From Isoperla grammatica (taxonomy: Eukaryota > Arthropoda > Insecta > Plecoptera > Perlodidae): 64,000 bases of DNA. Shown here piece by piece: positions 34,301 to 47,480 of the stretch (positions are counted from its first letter, which is position 1; each line of letters opens with the position of its first letter). The notes beneath the pieces were generated by a model. It saw only the letters and a list, made by a program, of their open reading frames with translations, searched no databases and was not told where the DNA came from. The stretch spans positions 42,060,378 through 42,124,377 of the forward strand of contig OX246744.1 of the NCBI GenBank assembly GCA_945910005.1, given 5' to 3'. The position numbers and the translations under genes were made by a program.

Positions 34301-37300
34301 GACTGCGTCCACCCCGTCGGTGAGTACACTCGCGTGCAGTGCGCGCTCACGCAGGACTGCGTCCACCCCATCGGTGAGTACACTCGCGTGCAGTGCGCGC
34401 TCACGCAAGACTGCGTCCACCCCCTCGGTGAGTACACTCGCGTGCAGTGCGCGCTCACGCAAGACTGCGTCCACCCCATCGGTGAGTACACTCGCGTGCA
34501 GTGCGCGCTCACGCAAGACTGCGTCCACCCCATCGGTGAGTACACTCGCGTGCAGTGCGCGCTCACGCAAGACTGCGTCCACCCCGTCGGTGAGTACACT
34601 CGCGTGCAGTGCGCGCTCACGCAAGACTGCGTCCACCCCATCGGTGAGTACACTCGCGTGCAGTGCGCGCTCACGCAAGACTGCGTCCACCCCATCGGTG
34701 AGTACACTCGCGTGCAGTGCGCGCTCACGCAAGACTGCGTCCGCCCCATCGGTGAGTACACTCGCGTGCAGTGCGCGCTCACGCAACACTGCGTCCACCC
34801 CATCGGTGAGTACTCTCGCGTGCAGTGCGCGCTCACGCAAGACTGCGTCCGCCCCATCGGTGAGTACTCTCGCGTGCAGTGCGCGCTCACGCAAGACTGC
34901 GTCCGCCCCGTCGGTGAGTACACTCGCGTGCAGTGCGCGCTCACGCAGGACTGCGTCCAGCCCATCGGTGAGTACACTCGCGTGCAGTGCGCGCTCACGC
35001 AAGACTGCGTCCACCCCATCGGTGAGTACACTCGCGTGCAGTGCGCGCTCACGCAAGACTGCGTCCACCCCATCGGTGAGTACACTCGCGTGCAGTGCGC
35101 GCTCACGCAAGACTGCGTCCACCCCATCGGTGAGTACACTCGCGTGCAGTGCGCGCTCACGCAAGACTGCGTCCACCCCATCGGTGAGTACACTCGCGTG
35201 CAGTGCGCGCTCACGCAAGACTGCGTCCACCCCGTCGGTGAGTACACTCGCGTGCAGTGCGCGCTCACGCAAGACTGCGTCCACCCCATCGGTGAGTACA
35301 CTCGCGTGCAGTGCGCGCTCACGCAAGACTGCGTCCACCCCATCGGTGAGTACACTCGCGTGCAGTGCGCGCTCACGCAAGACTGCGTCCACCCCGTCGG
35401 TGAGTACACTCGCGTGCAGTGCGCGCTCACGCAAGACTGCGTCCACCCCATCGGTGAGTACACTCGCGTGCAGTGCGCGCTCACGCAAGACTGCGTCCAC
35501 CCCATCGGTGAGTACACTCGCGTGCAGTGCGCGCTCACGCAAGACTGCGTCCACCCCATCGGTGAGTACACTCGCGTGCAGTGCGCGCTCACGCAAGACT
35601 GCGTCCACCCCCTCGGTGAGTACACTCGCGTGCAGTGCGCGCTCACGCAAGACTGCGTCCACCCCATCGGTGAGTACACTCGCGTGCAGTGCGCGCTCAC
35701 GCAAGACTGCGTCCACCCCGTCGGTGAGTACACTCGCGTGCAGTGCGCGCTCACGCAACACTGCGTCCACCCCATCGGTGAGTACACTCGCGTGCAGTGC
35801 GCGCTCACGCAAGACTGCGTCCACCCCATCGGTGAGTACACTCGCGTGCAGTGCGCGCTCACGCAAGACTGCGTCCACCCCATCGGTGAGTACACTCGCG
35901 TGCAGTGCGCGCTCACGCAGGACTGCGTCCACCCCATCGGTGAGTACTCTCGCGTGCAGTGCGCGCTCACGCAAGACTGCGTCCGCCCCATCGGTGAGTA
36001 CACTCGCGCGCTCACGCAAGACTGCGTCCACCCCATCGGTGAGTACACTCGCGTGCAGTGCGCGCTCACGCAAGACTGCGTCCACCCCATCGGTGAGTAC
36101 ACTCGCGTGCAGTGCGCGCTCACGCAAGACTGCGTCCACCCCATCGGTGAGTACACTCGCGTGCAGTGCGCGCTCACGCAAGACTGCGTCCACCCCATCG
36201 GTGAGTACTACTATGAACCGTTTCGAGTTAGGGCTGGGAGAAAACGTTTAATTTTATAAACGTTTATTTTTCCAAATTTTTCGCGTTTACACGTAACACC
36301 CCTCCTGTCCACAAAATGACAGTAAAAAAGTTAGTTGTAATGTTCGCGAAAAGAAATTTCCAACGAAATAACAAGTGTGATTTATTATTATTCATTGTTC
36401 ATTATTCTCCACCTTTTTGTGTCCAACTGTCCATAGTTATTTTGACCCCACATACTAAGCAATGCCTGGGGGGGGGAGATTAGTCGGCGAGGTATGGGAT
36501 CACGGTAAAACGTGTAAGGATATTTGTTCACGTGTATTTTCACGAGGGCGTTTATAGTGTAAACGTTTACACGACTCAGCCCTACTTCGAGTAGGTACCC
36601 GGAAACGGTTATGTCAAGATCCGGGGTTCCGATCTTTCAAACCGGGTCAATTTTGTTGTTCAGAAGTTATGGATTGCACGTTCACTAATTTCCTTCGTAA
36701 TGGGGCGTGAATTGGATGAGATAAGCCATTTTTTTTTTGGTTGAGTTTGGCCAGTTGCCACACGTCTTGCATGAAATACGTGTGTAATTTTCCTTAGTTC
36801 TTACGTAATGAATGTTAACAAAATATATCATTCAACCCTGGTGCCCTTTTTTATTGGTTTCGAACCGGATTGAACCCGGATCCTGCGGACAAGAACCGGA
36901 TTTTAACTTTTAGACCCGAAGTCATTCGTAGTGAGTACACACGCAGTGTTGTAACAAACCTTTTGCAAAGAAATGCTCGTAAGAAAATGCTCTAATTACC
37001 TATTTATTTATTTGTCGTCATGTGATGGTTTACATATATTACAGGAGTTATACATGTCCAGACAGACCGTAGCATTGTATGTTACTTTATACTACTTAAC
37101 TAAACTAATCTAAGTCTAAATTTAAAACTTTTGGTGAAATGACACATTCTGCATACTTTTGGTGTTTTTCACTGAACCGCACCAAATGTCACCTTAAACA
37201 TGACCTCACAGTCATGGGCTGCTCACGGCACCAGTGCAACTTGCAGTGTGGAACACGTTTCTTCTTGTCAGTTCAATAAATTGACGGTAAAAGTTGTCAT

Positions 37301-40300
37301 TTATCAAGATGTTGACATGAGATGCGAACGGAATCGTTGAGTATAACAACAATTTAAGTCAGATTACTTTAATAGCTAGAGGATACAGTCCTTAACTAGG
37401 CTGCCTAAGAATTAATAGAAAAGAAGTTAACTATGAAAAAGTCGAGGTAAAGGGTAAACATAACCTAAAAGTTAATAAAACCCAACTGTGTTAGTTCAGA
37501 ATAATAGTAAACAACATCTTCCACGTTTGGTTGTATGTTTGGTTTGGATATCTGTTGGGTTTCAGCTTCACAATCTGATGAAAACATTTGGGCTATTCCT
37601 TTAGTGCGTACAATTTTCCCGCATCCATATTTGCCCTGAAAACACTGCACTGCTGACTACAAGAGAGAGTGTGGCTCAGTGCGCACCACGGAATATGCGC
37701 GATCAGCACCAGTGCAACTCGAAGTTACCGGTGGAAAACACTAAATTAACAATTTTAGAGCAATTCATTATTTGTTGTTTTGTTTGACGTACTCGAGAAC
37801 TATGTTCACATAACGTCGAGGGGGGGGGGGGGGGGGGGGGGGGGGGTTGGAGAAAAGGGGCAAGTACGACGTAAAGGGAGGAAAACGAAAAGGGGAGGAC
37901 GTGGACTGCCTTTCTTCTGGCTTCTCCCCCCAGACCTGTCCGGCTAGGGTGGCCCTACCAGAAGCATACGCTTCCGCCGGCATAGCTCTCGGGATCAGCA
38001 AAGCACGCAAACCTGCCCACCAAGATAAGGTAGCAGTCCTTGGGCAAGCTATAGATAACAACAACAAATACACGTATGCAAAATAAATTACATTTTGATA
38101 ATACATTATTACAATAATAATTATAATAATACAAAACAATAATAATACAACAATAATAACATTAGCCAACGGTTTGGCCGCAGTCGCTTAGCCGGTTCCC
38201 ATACGAACACCGAAGTTAAGCAGCCTCGGGCTAGGTCAGGAGGTGGATGGGTGACCACTCTCCTCTGAAACACTAGTTACCGTTGGTTAAAGTGGATTGG
38301 AGGGTTCGAAATCTTGTGTAACAGCTTCGTTCTTCTCGTCAACTGCTCGGCAGTCCAGGTTAGTGGAGGAACCTATATGACTGGTCAAAGTTACACCGTC
38401 CTTTCGGATGGGACGTAAAGCCGATGGTCCCCTTGGTACTTTTAGACAGGTGTAGGCTACGTGCCGGTTTCCCCTCCTCCTTTCTTCATCATCATTCATT
38501 GTTGTTAATCATCCGTTGTTATACTGGTCACTGTTAAATGGCATAAAATGCTGTATGGGGCCAATTCATAATTAAATAAATAAACAATCTCTGTAAATAA
38601 TAATCTCTGTTACAATTAGGGCTGGGCTATGACATAAAGTTCAAATATCGATATCAGGCAAAAAATTCGATATCGATATCGATATATCGAAAGCAATACA
38701 TGTGTTTTCAAGATCCCCTCCCACTTTCCAGTTTGCAGTGAAATAAAACACAAAATATTTTCTAAACCATTGTGTCTTTTATTTATTAATTAAAGTCGTT
38801 CCATTGATCAAACTACCAGTTTCAAGCAATGATTTTAATATTTGTTTAAAATCACAAATAATTATTTCTTTGGCAATTATTATGTTAAATTACTATAAAA
38901 TGTAAAATATATTCAGTAATCAAGTAAGAATACTATTTTAAAATCCAGTATTTACTAGGGATGTCATAGGGTAGGAAAATTCGGATCCGGTTCCAGACCT
39001 TCCAAGAACCGGGTTACCCGAATCCTGAAAGCCTAAATTATGTCATCTTATCTTGGTTACACCCCCCCCCCCCCCCCCCAAACCACGCGGTTGAAGGTCG
39101 TTCTCTGTCCTGTCAGCTGCCGGCCGCTGTGTGGGTTGGGCTCTGTGCGGCCGCTGCGCGCGGGAAGGGAGAGAGGGGCGGGGGAAGTGTATATGGCCTC
39201 ACAGAACTCGCCCGCAGTAATGACAGCGCGTACTAACCTGTGACCAGCTGGCCACGCCCACAAGCAGGAATTCACTGTAGCTTCAAGGAAAATAGCCGCA
39301 GAAATATCGTCGCGTTTTTTTTTTTTTTTTTTTTTTTATATACAAATATTACTACCCGATAAGGATCCGGATCCTAAAAATGGATTCGGGTAATTTCTGG
39401 ATCCGGGTAACCCGGGTACCCGGGTACCCTATGACATCCCTAGTATTTACACGAAAATGCAGTTATTTATAATGGCATGATTCTAGACACTAGTTTGACA
39501 GCAGAATAGCCAATCCCTAAAAACGAAATTAGTTCATCAAAACTCCAAATAGTAGTCAACTTCTTATCTCGCTTTTGGCTTTAATTACACCACAACACAT
39601 TCACAAATTATAGACTTTATAATGGATACAAATCTAAATTGATTTACAAAGCCAAGGAAACAAAAAACTCGTTTTTAATATTCATCGACAAAGTATTGCC
39701 AACCTCCAATATACTTGGCAACGCTGCAAAGACATTGTTATTGTCAGATGGTGAAAATGGCGTCGAAAAAATACGGAATACGAAGCGGAGGACGTTTTAT
39801 TACGATAAAAGAAAATGATAGGATTGTATATTTTGTATCGTATCATGTTGTTTGTGCAATTGTTTACCTGACGAAGTGATCTCAAGTAACTTAAGTCCAT
39901 CTAGGACATGTGAAGGCATGTAATGGATGTAAATTATTTCAAATGCGTGTAGGGGGGCTACATAAATGGTAGGCCTAGGCCTTGCACATGTCAAATGATC
40001 ACAAAACGTCCTTGAGTGGCCTTAGGGCTTGGCATATTTTCTTTCATATTATACAGATGCCTCCTGTCATACTATACATAGCATATCTACATTGGGGAAA
40101 ATGTTTGCGTTTACGGACGTACAATACATGAATTTCATTCCGGATCAGGCAATATAGGCCTAGGCCTAAGTCTAAATAAAGGTGGCCTAGGCTAGGCCTC
40201 ACGTACCGTATTCAGATATATTCCCGTTTCTAACTGTGCCTTCAATTTGAATTGAGTACATTATTTGTATGACGCAAAATGGTAATTGGAAATAAGCGAC

Positions 40301-43300
40301 CAGTAGGCTAAGCGACAATAAATGTAGGCCTAAATAAGAAAAAGTCCAGTCACGTCGCATCGTGGAAAGGTGACAGCCAGCTCATGTTTTGACGTGAGGC
40401 GGAGGCAGGCTCAAAGAGAAATGACGTCATCGCACGCAGTGTTGCCATAGTTTCACGGCTCGCCCGATTTCCCATCAAATGTTCTTGTAGTGAAGCCAAT
40501 ATTGACCGAAAACGAGTCGAGAGATTGTATTCATACATACATATTTAGAATTGTCGTTCAATTATCTTCAAATTGAGTATAAAATAAAGAAAATGACAAA
40601 TGTTTAGTATCTACTTAGTCGATGCTTTATATTCGAAAGTGTATGATTTTTGACAGTTTCAATGGTAGGGGATAAGGAAATCGACGGATTTCAAATATTT
40701 ATATTAAAAAAAGTGGTCGATGAAACTACTTTATTTTTAGCTAATATTTAACATGATATTTAAGTGTATATTCAACATGATTTGTATTACAATGACAAAT
40801 AGTTGGGTATACAGTGGATCGACTTTAAAGTACCCTGATCTGGTCATAAAACTGTTAATGAATAAGTATTGTATTGTTTTTATTAATATTAATTATTTAA
40901 GTACTACGTAGAAAAAGTCTTCCTTCCTTCTTTGTCTTTGAAGGAAGATCAAGCAACATGCCCGGATTCTGCAACGAGAAAAGAAAAGACGCAAATATTA
41001 GGCCTAGGTCTTTGCGTGTAGTGCTTGGCAATGTAATCAAAATATAAATGTTTGTGGTTTAAAAGTTACAACATAAATAAATATTATCATAATAATAGTA
41101 ATAAATTAACAAGACACTTTGCGATGAGTGCAAGGTTAGATGGAGGGGGGTGGGCGGGGTGAAAGGCGGCGCTTCTTGCATGGGGCGGAGTGGAGTCGAG
41201 CGCGTACAGTCGGGTCTTGTAAAAACTAAAAACCATGAAACTAAACAACCACTCTTAAATAACTAAAAAGAAAAAACTCGTAAACAAAAATAGTACTTAC
41301 CACAACTTGTAGTGGGCTCTCATGAACATTAAGGTTCGAATTCATAGTCGGCCCCTACACCTAGGGGCACCCATTGTTGCTATGGATTTGTTTTGTTTAT
41401 GGGAAATAACATGCAAACAATTGTTACCTTGGTAACAATGGGCGCCCCTAGGTGTAGGGGCCGACTATGAATTCCAACCTTAGTCCTCGAGATGACCACC
41501 TGTCAAGCTTGCTCGCGTCTTGTTCATCACGTGTCCGGCTTCGCTAAATACACGCTCGCACGGAACACTGGTTCCGACCACGCCCAAGTATTTCTTAGCC
41601 AGCACAGCAATGATTGGAAATGACTTCTCATTTCGTCTCCACCACTCAAGTGGACAGCTGCCAGGTGGTTCTAGATCTCGTGCACGAAACCTACGTATCT
41701 CGGAGGTTATTGATTGATCTGGATCAGCTTCTTCGATCTCCTCGTCACTGTCATCTAGCAAACTGCGCTTGGCCTTTTTTAGAAGGTTGTCGCAATTGTC
41801 CTCTTCGTCTTGTAGGTCTTCCCCTTGTTCATTGATAGTATGCTCGGCTTCGAGTTTTACGTCATTCCAAACTGCATCAGCATCGAACCCTGGCCTCTTT
41901 TCCAGAGTTGTGTGGAAGCGAGGATCCAGCGCGGTGGCTCGTAATACGATTGGCTGTGTTTCAAGTTGCCGAATTCGTTCTTGCAAATCCTTTGATACGG
42001 CGGTCTTGACATCTTTTAACAGCTTTGAGTCCGTTGTTGCTGTAACAGTTTTTTTAAGAAGACTGAGGAAAATGCGTACAGTCGACGATGCAGTGGTGTA
42101 TTTTTCGACGCCGAGTGTAGTAGTAGCAGCCTCTTTAAACGGCTCGAGGAAGTTGGCCAAGTCTTGAATGCGTTTTTCTTCACTTACCGTGATTAGCCAC
42201 GACTCTGTTTTAGTGTTCTGTAGAAGAACATTGTTTAGCGCCCGTTTATTTTCTTCAACTGAGCACAGCATATCATAGGTCGTGTTCCAACGAGTTGGTA
42301 CATCTTGCACCAATTTGTGTTGCGCCAAGTGAAATTGCCTTTGAGCTTCCTCCAGAGCTTCTTGTGCCGTCGAGCTGTGATGGAAGTGACCAACAATTCT
42401 ACGGCATTTTGCTTGGATTACATCAACTCCGTCCATCGATAACCCTTTTGTTACGGAAAGTTGAATGGTATGGGCGGCGCATCGTACATGCCCTGCCACT
42501 TTCAAACGTATGGCCTTCACCATATTTGCCGCGTTGTCAGTGACATATTATGAAGTGACTTTATCCGTTAACCCCCATCTTTCTTCTAGTTCATTTAAAA
42601 TGACGACAATGTTTTCTGCTGTGTGTGCCCCGTGAACTTTCTTGACTTCGAGCATGCGTGATTTGAGTGTCCAATTATCTACGTAATGGATGGTGACGCC
42701 CAAAAACGCCGTGTTCGCCACTGAGGTCCAAAAGTCAATGGTTAGAGAAACGTCTTTGAATGAAACTGACTCAAATTCCGCTTTCAATTCCGCTCGTTTT
42801 GACTCTGCTTCCGTCTCAAGCATGCGCGTGAATTGCCGCCTAGATGGTAATTTGTACTCTGGTACAAAGTCCCCCAGCATTTGAACAAATCCACTACCTT
42901 CCACAGTTGAAATGGGTCGCATATCATGTACTACATACTTAAGGACTGAGCGAGTAAGGCGTTGTGCACGGGCACTTTCAGTTGGCAGTTTGGTTTTCCA
43001 CATCGCAAGCAGTGGATTTTGTTTGGAAGACGTTCTTGCTGTCTTACACATAGCTAAATGCGCTGATAGGTTTGAAGTATTTCTGGAATATTTCACTTTT
43101 GCATCACACAAAGTGCATCGTACGAAATGTTCGTCATTTTTTTTTCCATTTGCATTCACTTCAAACCCAAAATACTCCCACACGTCACTACGCGCACCGG
43201 CTAGCTTTTCAAGTTTACGTTTTTTGACAGGAGTAGCCTGATCCACGCTAGTAGATGCCATGGCACACGAAAAAGTAAAAAAAACAAAGATAACGATAAC

Positions 43301-46300
43301 GAACGATTAACAAAATACCTCCCGCACTGAACGAGTAACCTGACAGCAAACCAACTCGGAGAACACGTGCCTGGTGCCACAGAAAAACAGGCTGTCAACA
43401 ATCAACTGTGGCGATTGTTGAGGGGGCGAGAAGGGAAGGTTTTGCACACGGCCGGCCTCCTTCCTTTGTGCGGCCGGTTGACTGATTGAAGCGGGTGAAG
43501 TGGGGGTGGGGGACGGACACGTGTAGCCACGAGTTGTAAGGGGAGGCGATGAAAGGTGACGAGAGCAAACATTTTTCAAGTTATAATTTTTTGCATAGGC
43601 AATTGAAACATGAATCATTGGAGATCAAAACTCGATTTTAGAAATTATTATTTTTTAATTATTATTATTGTTATTATTATCATATCGATATCGTATCGAA
43701 ATATCGATTTCCTTGCCCAGCCCTAAATAAAATACAATAATACAAAAATAATATAATAATATAATAAAATAATATCTCTGTTATCTAATTTTATCAAAAC
43801 GTAAGGAATCTTGAATACTGTATATTTTTTGTCGTTATGTGTAAAGTCTGTTATATCAAGCTGGGGTATCCTCCCACAATTTTGATTTTAAAAGTTGTTT
43901 CAAATATAAAACAGATAATGTTACAATCTCACGCTTTGTGAGCTCCGACTCCCCGAGCCTCTTAAGAGCGTTCGGCAGTAGTCATTGTACCGCTACAACA
44001 TGCGTCTAAACTTACACTCCTCACGCCTAAACCGATAATATGATTTTTCTCTAATTTTATGTCCTAGTATAGAAGTGTCAAATTGATGGCTTTCATTACG
44101 AAAACATAAGATATTAATCTTTTTTTTTTTTTCCTTCTTGTGCCAAGATGGCTTTTTCAGCCATTCTTTTGTCTTACTATCCAATATAAAACTGCTTCCT
44201 TTTCTGGCCTGCTCATATCATTGGGCAGGGAGTCGATAAAAACCTTGAGGGCAGCACATCTAAAAAGATGTGCTCTGTCTTGTACATCGGAGCTGCACAA
44301 TTTACACGTTGCCGGTTCTTTGCTGATGTTAAAGCGGCTCAGGTGATGCTGCAGGACCTCATGGCCTGTTGCCAGCCGGAACTGGGCGGTGGCCGTCTTT
44401 CTGGACCAATTTTTATCAGGTCCTCTGTTGATCTCTGCCCACCAGCTTTTGGCTCGTAAGGCCTCTTCATATGTGCTTTTGTACGCCTTTTTGATGGCTG
44501 TCTTGATCTTGATTTTAGCACCTCTGAAGGACGTAGCCGCAGCTTGTGGAGGAGCAGCTTTCGTAGCTTTTTTGGCCAAGAAATCAGCTTTTTCGTTGCC
44601 CAGGATCTGGCAGTGGCTAGGGATCCATTAAATTTCTAGTTCTTTATTCTGCTGACGGAGACTGGCAAGGGAGTTTTTGAAGAGCAGCGATTGGGGGTGG
44701 AGGTTCACTGCTTGAGAGACAAATTGGATTGCTGAAACGCTGTCGCTAAGGATAACAAATTTTGTCTTGTTGAGTGGGAAGGCTGGCACCTCTGCAATTT
44801 TTTGAGCCGCTCTGGCGATGGCTGCAACCTCCGCATCGAAGTATGTTGTGCCGACGCCCATCGGAGTGGCTTCCTCGAAGAAAGTGCAGTAGATGCTACA
44901 GCCGGTTCTGTGTGTGGCTGAGTCGTAGGAGCCATCCGTGAAAATGTGCACCCACTCTTTCAGAGGAAAATACTTTTTCAAGTGTACCTCAGCGCTTTCA
45001 GCTCTTTCTTGTCGAGACCTTCCTTTTTCTCAATGCCATCTATTTTTATTCCTGGTATAAGCTGATTGGATCTATCTGGAAGGGAGGCCGGCAGTGGACC
45101 GTCAAAAGGTTGGCGTACCGCAACCAGGAGCTCGGGGCAGACTTTTTCTTTCAGCTTAGTGACCGCTTCAGCGAAGTTGGTGTGAGCCATTACTCTTGAG
45201 GTTGGGTAGTTGAGCCATTTGTCAGGGTCGAGGCGTGCCAATTATTCATGCAGCTGGATAGCGCGCTGTTCTCTACGCAGCTGTATTGGCTCGATTTGGC
45301 TGTACCATTCCATGGCGTCTATAGGGGTGGTTTTCACTGCATCGGTGATGAGTCGGAGGGCTTGATTTTGGACTCTGTCGATGAGACGGGCCTGGGAGGC
45401 GGCGGCTGCAGGGAAAATTTCGGTGCCATATTCGATAGCTGGTCTTACGTAAGTAGTGTATGTCCGCGTTAGGGTATCTAATTTGGCACCCCAGGAAACA
45501 CCACAGGCCCTCTGCATTAGACGTAATCGTTTTTTACCCTTTTCTGCTGCCTTTTCAAAGTGAAGCTTACCGGTCACTTTTTTGTCAAGGGTAACGCCTA
45601 GGTATTTCATCTCATCAGTCTGTTTAATGTTTATACCGTCAAGAGGAATGTTAAAATTAAAAGGTTTAAAGTAGTTTAGTTTAAAGTATATAAAAAATGG
45701 CAAAATATATAAATTTGTACACATTGAAAGTACATTGTGTACAAATTTACTTATTAAGCGAGCGTCTCCACGAGACTCTTATGGCAATTCGTTCTGTTTT
45801 TTTTTGTTTTTTTTTGTACTAGACTTTTAGATGGCTCTTCATTTTGTTTGTTTTTTGTTTTTATGTCTGTCGATAGCGGTCGAACGGAAAGTCCGATCAA
45901 CTTGAAATTTAGACCATCTACAAGCCTCGATGTGGATTGAAGGTGTATAGTTTTGAGGCAAAATCGTTCGAAAAGTTACAAAGTTACACTCAATAACTGT
46001 TAGTAACGGTGGCGGACCGCCGCGAAAACACTAGACAGAATGACAACGAAAATGTTTAGCAACGCAAATTGCACTGTTTCAACAATATCGAAAAGTATAA
46101 TAGCTATGGAAATTAGAAAAAATTTTGCAATGCGCATTCTTGAATTGTTGTTCATTGTTGTTTGTATTAGCATTGAGATCTTTTCGCCAGAACGTTCGTA
46201 GATATGGACGCGCTCACTTATCAACGCGTCAAACAGAGCGTTTTTCTAGTTTTATAATTTTTTATATACTCTTTCAAGATTGAATCTGGTGTTTTTGTAA

Positions 46301-47437
46301 TGAAAGCCATCAGCTTGACACTTTTATAGTCAGACGTAAAATTAGAGAGAAATCCTGTCATCGGTTTAGGCGTAAGGAGTGTAAGTTTAGACGCATGTTT
46401 TAGGGGTAAAATGACTACTTCCGAACGCTCTTTAATGTCTTTAACGAGAGGGTATTACAGCGGTACTAAACTGCGGCCCTCCTGAACAATTTTGCGGCCC
46501 AGAGCTTTTGCGTTTTCATTAATATATTTTACTATTTTAACTGACTATTTGTTTGCTGTATATGGAAATAATATTGTATTCGTGATGAATTATGGTATAT
46601 CGCCAACCAACTAAAATTTACTTGGTATTTGTTACCTGTAACGTAATATAAACTAATGAAAATGGGTAATGCTTCGAGTTTTACGCTTTGACTCGAAAAA
46701 GCACGAAACATCTATAATAGTCGAACAAATATTGCGCCTTCGGCGAAAAGGCCTCCGGCGGCTGGGGCTTTGCCCCAGATCCTTTGCTGTTTCCACACCT
46801 CACTTTTCCCTGTTAACCCCCCACCACTGCATACTTGTATTAGTGCGGCCCAGCTTTACTTGGATTTTTGGAAAAGTGGCCCTCCAGGAAAAAAGTTTGA
46901 GTAGGTACCACTGGTCTAATATGTAGAGATGCAAGTTTTTCGCAATGCGCAATAAAACGAAAAGTGTAACAAAACACTCTATAGAGTGCTGGTTTCAACA
47001 TTTCTTTACGTTATGCGTCACTGGGATTCAGATACAAATCGCGAAATAACACCATAAAATGCTTATAAAACGAATAATGAGTTTATTCGCGATATAACAC
47101 CAATAATAACAGTAATTCGTAATTTTGTATTCCCTTCCGTTCAAATCTTCACAAGAATTATGAGATAAAAAGCGAAAATAAGCAGTCCGCACATCACCAC
47201 TTACTTCTCTGAAGTCTAATCTAATCTTTGACGCCCATCACTATGTATATACATTAATTAGGGCCATACACATATAATAGTTTAGAAAATGTCACCTTTT
47301 TTAGTTTTATCAATGATTTTATGTAAAAACATGATTTTCGATTAAAAAAACAATAACACCACAAAACACCATAATTCTCAATTTCTCAAACGAAAAATGA
47401 AGAAAAATAAAACCATTTTCTTGCATCTCTACTAATA

Positions 47438-47480
<43 letters not shown>

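Larger units (their letters stand above)
38617..43725. mobile_element. Autonomous-type hAT transposon carrying a transposase
   Basis: Left end TAGGGCTGGGCTATGA and right end TTGCCCAGCCCTA, with clustered ATCGATATCGATAT at both subterminal regions. Flanks GTTACAAT and AATAAAAT match at 5 of 8 only. It encloses the minus-strand transposase, one nested hAT MITE (38956) and a palindrome (41330). It lies in intron 4 of the DUF1647-like gene. Confidence 0.8.

Noticed and set aside
24517..36208. CRISPR-like array
   Set aside because: Repeats are contiguous with no unique spacers and the DNA is eukaryotic.
32666..36259. Open frames of more than 1,000 codons on both strands across the 54-bp array
   Set aside because: They are produced by a stop-free 54-bp unit repeated about 60 times. 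Each unit holds a strong donor that would be spliced out, and the gene frame needs only the first unit.
38166..38286. Functional 5S rRNA gene
   Set aside because: Sequence outside the promoter boxes differs from 5S, no T-run terminator follows, and a SINE body and tail are attached.
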